The translations under genes were made by a program, and so were the position numbers. From Advenella sp048381675 (lineage in GTDB: Bacteria > Pseudomonadota > Gammaproteobacteria > Burkholderiales > Burkholderiaceae_B), in assembly GCF_048381675.1 (NCBI RefSeq), contig NZ_JBLWIS010000002.1:1-64000 (forward strand): a stretch of DNA of 64,000 nucleotides. The letters run 5' to 3'. The notes beneath the pieces are model-generated. The model ran no database searches. It was not told the origin of the DNA and saw only the letters and a list, made by a program, of their open reading frames with translations. Position 1 is the first letter of the stretch. Each line of letters starts with the position of its first letter. This document shows, in pieces, positions 61,858 through 64,000 of this stretch.

Positions 61858-62514
61858 TTATTTAGATAAAGCGTCTTGTATGCGTTTTGTGATTTCCTCT
61901 ACTTTGCCCAAGCCCGATACTTTTACGTATTTAGGTGCTTTAGGGTCATTCTGGGCAGCCCAGCTTGAGTAATAGTCAACCAGAGGACGTGTTTGGTTCC
62001 GGTAGACTTCGAGGCGTTTTTTAACGGTATCTTCCTGGTCATCATCACGCTGGACCAGAGGCTCACCGGTAATGTCATCTTTACCTTCCACTTTGGGTGG
62101 ATTGAACTTGGTATGGTATGAACGGCCGCTGGCAGGGTGAATGCGTCGACCGCTCATGCGCTCGATGATGTCCTCTTCGGGAACGTCAATTTCAATCACG
62201 TAGTCAAGATCGATATTGGCTGATTTCAGGGCATCTGCCTGCGGAATGGTGCGTGGAAAACCATCAAATAGATAGCCGTTTTCGCAGTCATTGGCCTGTA
62301 AACGGTCTTTAACCAGCCGAATGATAATGTCATCGGAAACCAGGCCGCCATTATCCATGACTTGTTTGGCTTCCAGGCCAACGGGGGTTTGTGCCTTGAC
62401 TGCAGCACGAAGCATATCACCGGTGGAAATTTGTGGAATGGAATATTCTTGGGTGATAAAGCTGGCTTGTGTGCCTTTGCCGGCACCAGGTGGCCCTAAC
62501 AATATTAAACGCAT
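61858..62514 (-). CDS. adk: Adenylate kinase
   Basis: The 218-residue enzyme equilibrates ATP, ADP and AMP. P-loop LLGPPGAGKGTQASF, AMP site ISTGDMLRAAVKAQTP, FDGFPRTIPQADAL, and a long LID domain (GRRIHPASGRSYHTKFNPPKVEGKDDITGEPL) without zinc cysteines, as in other Gram-negatives. An AGGAGGG precedes the ATG. Confidence 0.97.
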   Translation of the reverse strand: MRLILLGPPGAGKGTQASFITQEYSIPQISTGDMLRAAVKAQTPVGLEAKQVMDNGGLVSDDIIIRLVKDRLQANDCENGYLFDGFPRTIPQADALKSANIDLDYVIEIDVPEEDIIERMSGRRIHPASGRSYHTKFNPPKVEGKDDITGEPLVQRDDDQEDTVKKRLEVYRNQTRPLVDYYSSWAAQNDPKAPKYVKVSGLGKVEEITKRIQDALSK

Positions 62515-62589
62515 GAATCCCTCCTGGGTAAAATAAATATCTTAGTCTATAAATAAATGGGTTTATTTTATATGATGCATTGCAAAAAG

Positions 62590-63354
62590 TTACCGGTTTT
62601 CCAGAAAATACCTAACTCTTTCCAGATCTTCCTGTGTATCAACGCCCGCTAAAGGCGCCTGCGGGGTTTGCAATACATAAATTTTGTGTCCGTGCTCTAG
62701 TGCTCTTAGCTGTTCCAGTGCTTCGGTCGTTTCAAGCGTACCTTGCGCCAGCAACGGGAATTGCTTCAGGAAAAATGAGCGATAGGCATACATGCCAATA
62801 TGGTGCAGTGCGGAAAAAGAGGGGGGCAGTTGTGAGCGGTCCAGATTGAAGGCGTCACGTGCCCAGGGAATGGGGGCCCTTGAAAAGTAGATTGCAAAGC
62901 CCTTGGTATCTCGCACTACCTTGACCACATTCGGATTGAAGAACTGTTCGCTGCTGCTGATGGAATAGGCACAAGTGGCAATTGAGGCTTCAGGGTGGCA
63001 GGCAAGGGCATGAGCGGTCTGATTGATCAGTTCAGGGTCAATCAGGGGTTCGTCTCCCTGTACATTAACCACGATTTGCGTGTCGGCAAAGCCCAGCTTA
63101 TTGGCCACTTCAGCCAGCCGGTCGGTGCCGGATGGGTGATCTTCACGTGTAAGCAGGGTTTCAAAGCCGTGTTGGCGGGCACAATCTTCTATGTGCCGGT
63201 CATCGGTGGCAATAATGACACGGCTGGCTTCGGAAGCACGGGCACGTTCTGCGGTATGGATGACTAGCGGTTTGCCGGCAAGATCGGCAAGCATCTTGCC
63301 CGGCAAACGGGTGGAAGCTGCACGAGCAGGTATGACAGCGATAAAGTCTGTCAT
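62590..63354 (-). CDS. kdsB: CMP-KDO synthetase
   Basis: The 254-residue cytidylyltransferase activates KDO for lipopolysaccharide core synthesis. AVIPARAASTRLPGKMLADLAGKPLVIHTAERA at the N-terminus, the metal-binding NVQGDEPLIDPELI, and YFSRAPIPWARD are diagnostic. It overlaps the Trm112-like gene by one base, and with lpxK forms an envelope cluster. Confidence 0.96.
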   Translation of the reverse strand: MTDFIAVIPARAASTRLPGKMLADLAGKPLVIHTAERARASEASRVIIATDDRHIEDCARQHGFETLLTREDHPSGTDRLAEVANKLGFADTQIVVNVQGDEPLIDPELINQTAHALACHPEASIATCAYSISSSEQFFNPNVVKVVRDTKGFAIYFSRAPIPWARDAFNLDRSQLPPSFSALHHIGMYAYRSFFLKQFPLLAQGTLETTEALEQLRALEHGHKIYVLQTPQAPLAGVDTQEDLERVRYFLENR

Positions 63355-63539
63355 TATGACGCTGGCTGTTCTGGTTCTGAAAGGGAGCGGGCCTCACCTG
63401 GCAGCATGATGGGGATACCATCGCGAATCGGGTACGCCTGTTTATCATTTTCGCAGATCAGTTCCTGCGTTTTGGGGTCGTGTTTCAATGGCCCTTTGCA
63501 AACGGGGCATACCAGTTTATCTAATGGAGATGTTTTCAT
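63354..63539 (-). CDS. Trm112-like zinc-ribbon protein (YcaR family)
   Basis: This 61-residue protein has LDKLVCPVCKGPLKHDP near the N-terminus and LICENDKQAYPIRDGIPIMLPGEAR, the Trm112/UPF0434 pattern; three Cys are visible (one pair plus one). It sits between lpxK and kdsB, as in many proteobacteria. Its role there is not known; Trm112 proteins elsewhere activate methyltransferases. Confidence 0.88.
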   Translation of the reverse strand: MKTSPLDKLVCPVCKGPLKHDPKTQELICENDKQAYPIRDGIPIMLPGEARSLSEPEQPAS

Positions 63540-63559
63540 TTTATTGCATGAATTATTGG

Positions 63560-64000
63560 TTAATTCGAAGAGTATAACGGTAACTGACGGATTTTTTCTT
63601 CAATTAGATCAAAAAAATGCGGATTTGAAAAACGCGGCTCTACGTTAACGAACCATAAACGACTATCTGTCAGGGTGCTGCACTTGCTGGCATCTTTGCT
63701 GGTCATCAGGATGATGTCCGCGTTGATTTCCTTGATATCATTGGCCTTATAGGCGTAGTGATCGGGAAAAGGGATTTGTTGCGATAACGTTAGCTGGAGC
63801 TGTGCAAGGGTGGCAAAAAAACGATCAGGCTGGCCAATTCCTGCAATTGCAGCAATATGTTGGTTTTTATATTTGCTGATGAATTCCCGGGGGGAGAGGG
63901 TTTGGCCTGAGGCAATATGCGTTAGGGAGACCGGCTCCAGGGTCATGGCGATCTCATGTTTAAACTCTGCCTGAAAACGGTTCAGGGGCGTTGATTTCAG
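63560..64000 (-). CDS. lpxK: Tetraacyldisaccharide 4'-kinase, 3' part only
   Basis: This is the C-terminal 146 residues of LpxK, open to the window edge; the codon frame continues at 64000 (LKSTPLNRFQAEFKHEIAM...). The kinase phosphorylates the lipid A precursor at the 4' position. AAIAGIGQPDRFFATLAQL and FPDHYAYKANDIKEI are the C-terminal family signatures, followed by ILMTSKDASKCSTL. The N-terminal P-loop lies outside the window. The neighbours Trm112-like and kdsB support the call. Confidence 0.92.
   Translation of the reverse strand: MKSTPLNRFQAEFKHEIAMTLEPVSLTHIASGQTLSPREFISKYKNQHIAAIAGIGQPDRFFATLAQLQLTLSQQIPFPDHYAYKANDIKEINADIILMTSKDASKCSTLTDSRLWFVNVEPRFSNPHFFDLIEEKIRQLPLYSSN

Overview
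The window reads as chromosome of a betaproteobacterium, most likely a moderately low-GC member of the Alcaligenaceae (Burkholderiales). The right end carries the block argF-argG, a DUF3579 gene, rpsT, murJ, an acyl-CoA-type SDR, adk, kdsB, a Trm112-like gene and lpxK, which is typical of that group. I do not name a genus. Genes are densely packed, codon use looks even throughout, and no phage, CRISPR array or rRNA is seen. The main mobile element is one group II intron at 11949-14835; a tRNA-Val gene lies at 48092.

Layout. 1-0.7 kb: a hydrolase remnant. 0.7-5.4 kb: a phosphonoacetate cassette, with a GntR/FCD regulator divergent from an importer (phnD-phnC-phnE) and phosphonoacetate hydrolase (phnA), and a long palindromic operator between them. 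5.5-7.1 kb: an internally deleted methyltransferase, an orphan DUF1851/Tdi1-type immunity-like gene and a TM2 membrane protein. 7.1-9.9 kb: copper efflux copA-cueR with a MerR-type 19-bp-spacer promoter. 9.9-14.8 kb: dadA and a DUF455 gene, with the group II intron inserted just upstream of DUF455. 14.9-17.6 kb: a D-2-hydroxyacid dehydrogenase and a GMC oxidoreductase.

17.8-25 kb holds sulfate assimilation: cysH-cysD-cysN converges on the sulfate importer sbp-cysT-cysW-cysA, with two palindromic repeats between them. 25-33.7 kb holds housekeeping and transport genes: an SbmA-like ABC exporter, SirB2, a TSUP permease, rnr, rlmB, a Cys/Met-metabolism PLP enzyme and HU.

33.8-47.9 kb is a molybdenum cofactor and formate dehydrogenase island: moaA, mog, moaC, modABC, a three-subunit membrane formate dehydrogenase with cysteine instead of selenocysteine, fdhD, fdhE, and the opposing moaD-moaE-mobA-moeA operon. 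Together these import molybdate, build molybdopterin guanine dinucleotide, mature the enzyme and anchor it in the membrane.

48-49.2 kb has tRNA-Val and three small unknown genes, one of them a 36-residue ORF with a strong ribosome binding site. 49.3-56 kb has sbcD-sbcC, an alkyltransferase and a two-component system. 56-64 kb has arginine biosynthesis, ribosomal protein S20, MurJ, Adk, KdsB and the 3' part of lpxK, cut by the window edge.

The most unusual items are the group II intron whose exon- and intron-binding sites can be paired by eye, the self-contained phosphonoacetate cassette with its 32-bp operator, the methyltransferase lacking its cofactor-binding core, and the small-ORF cluster near 48.7 kb. 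I see no convincing wholly new multi-gene system.
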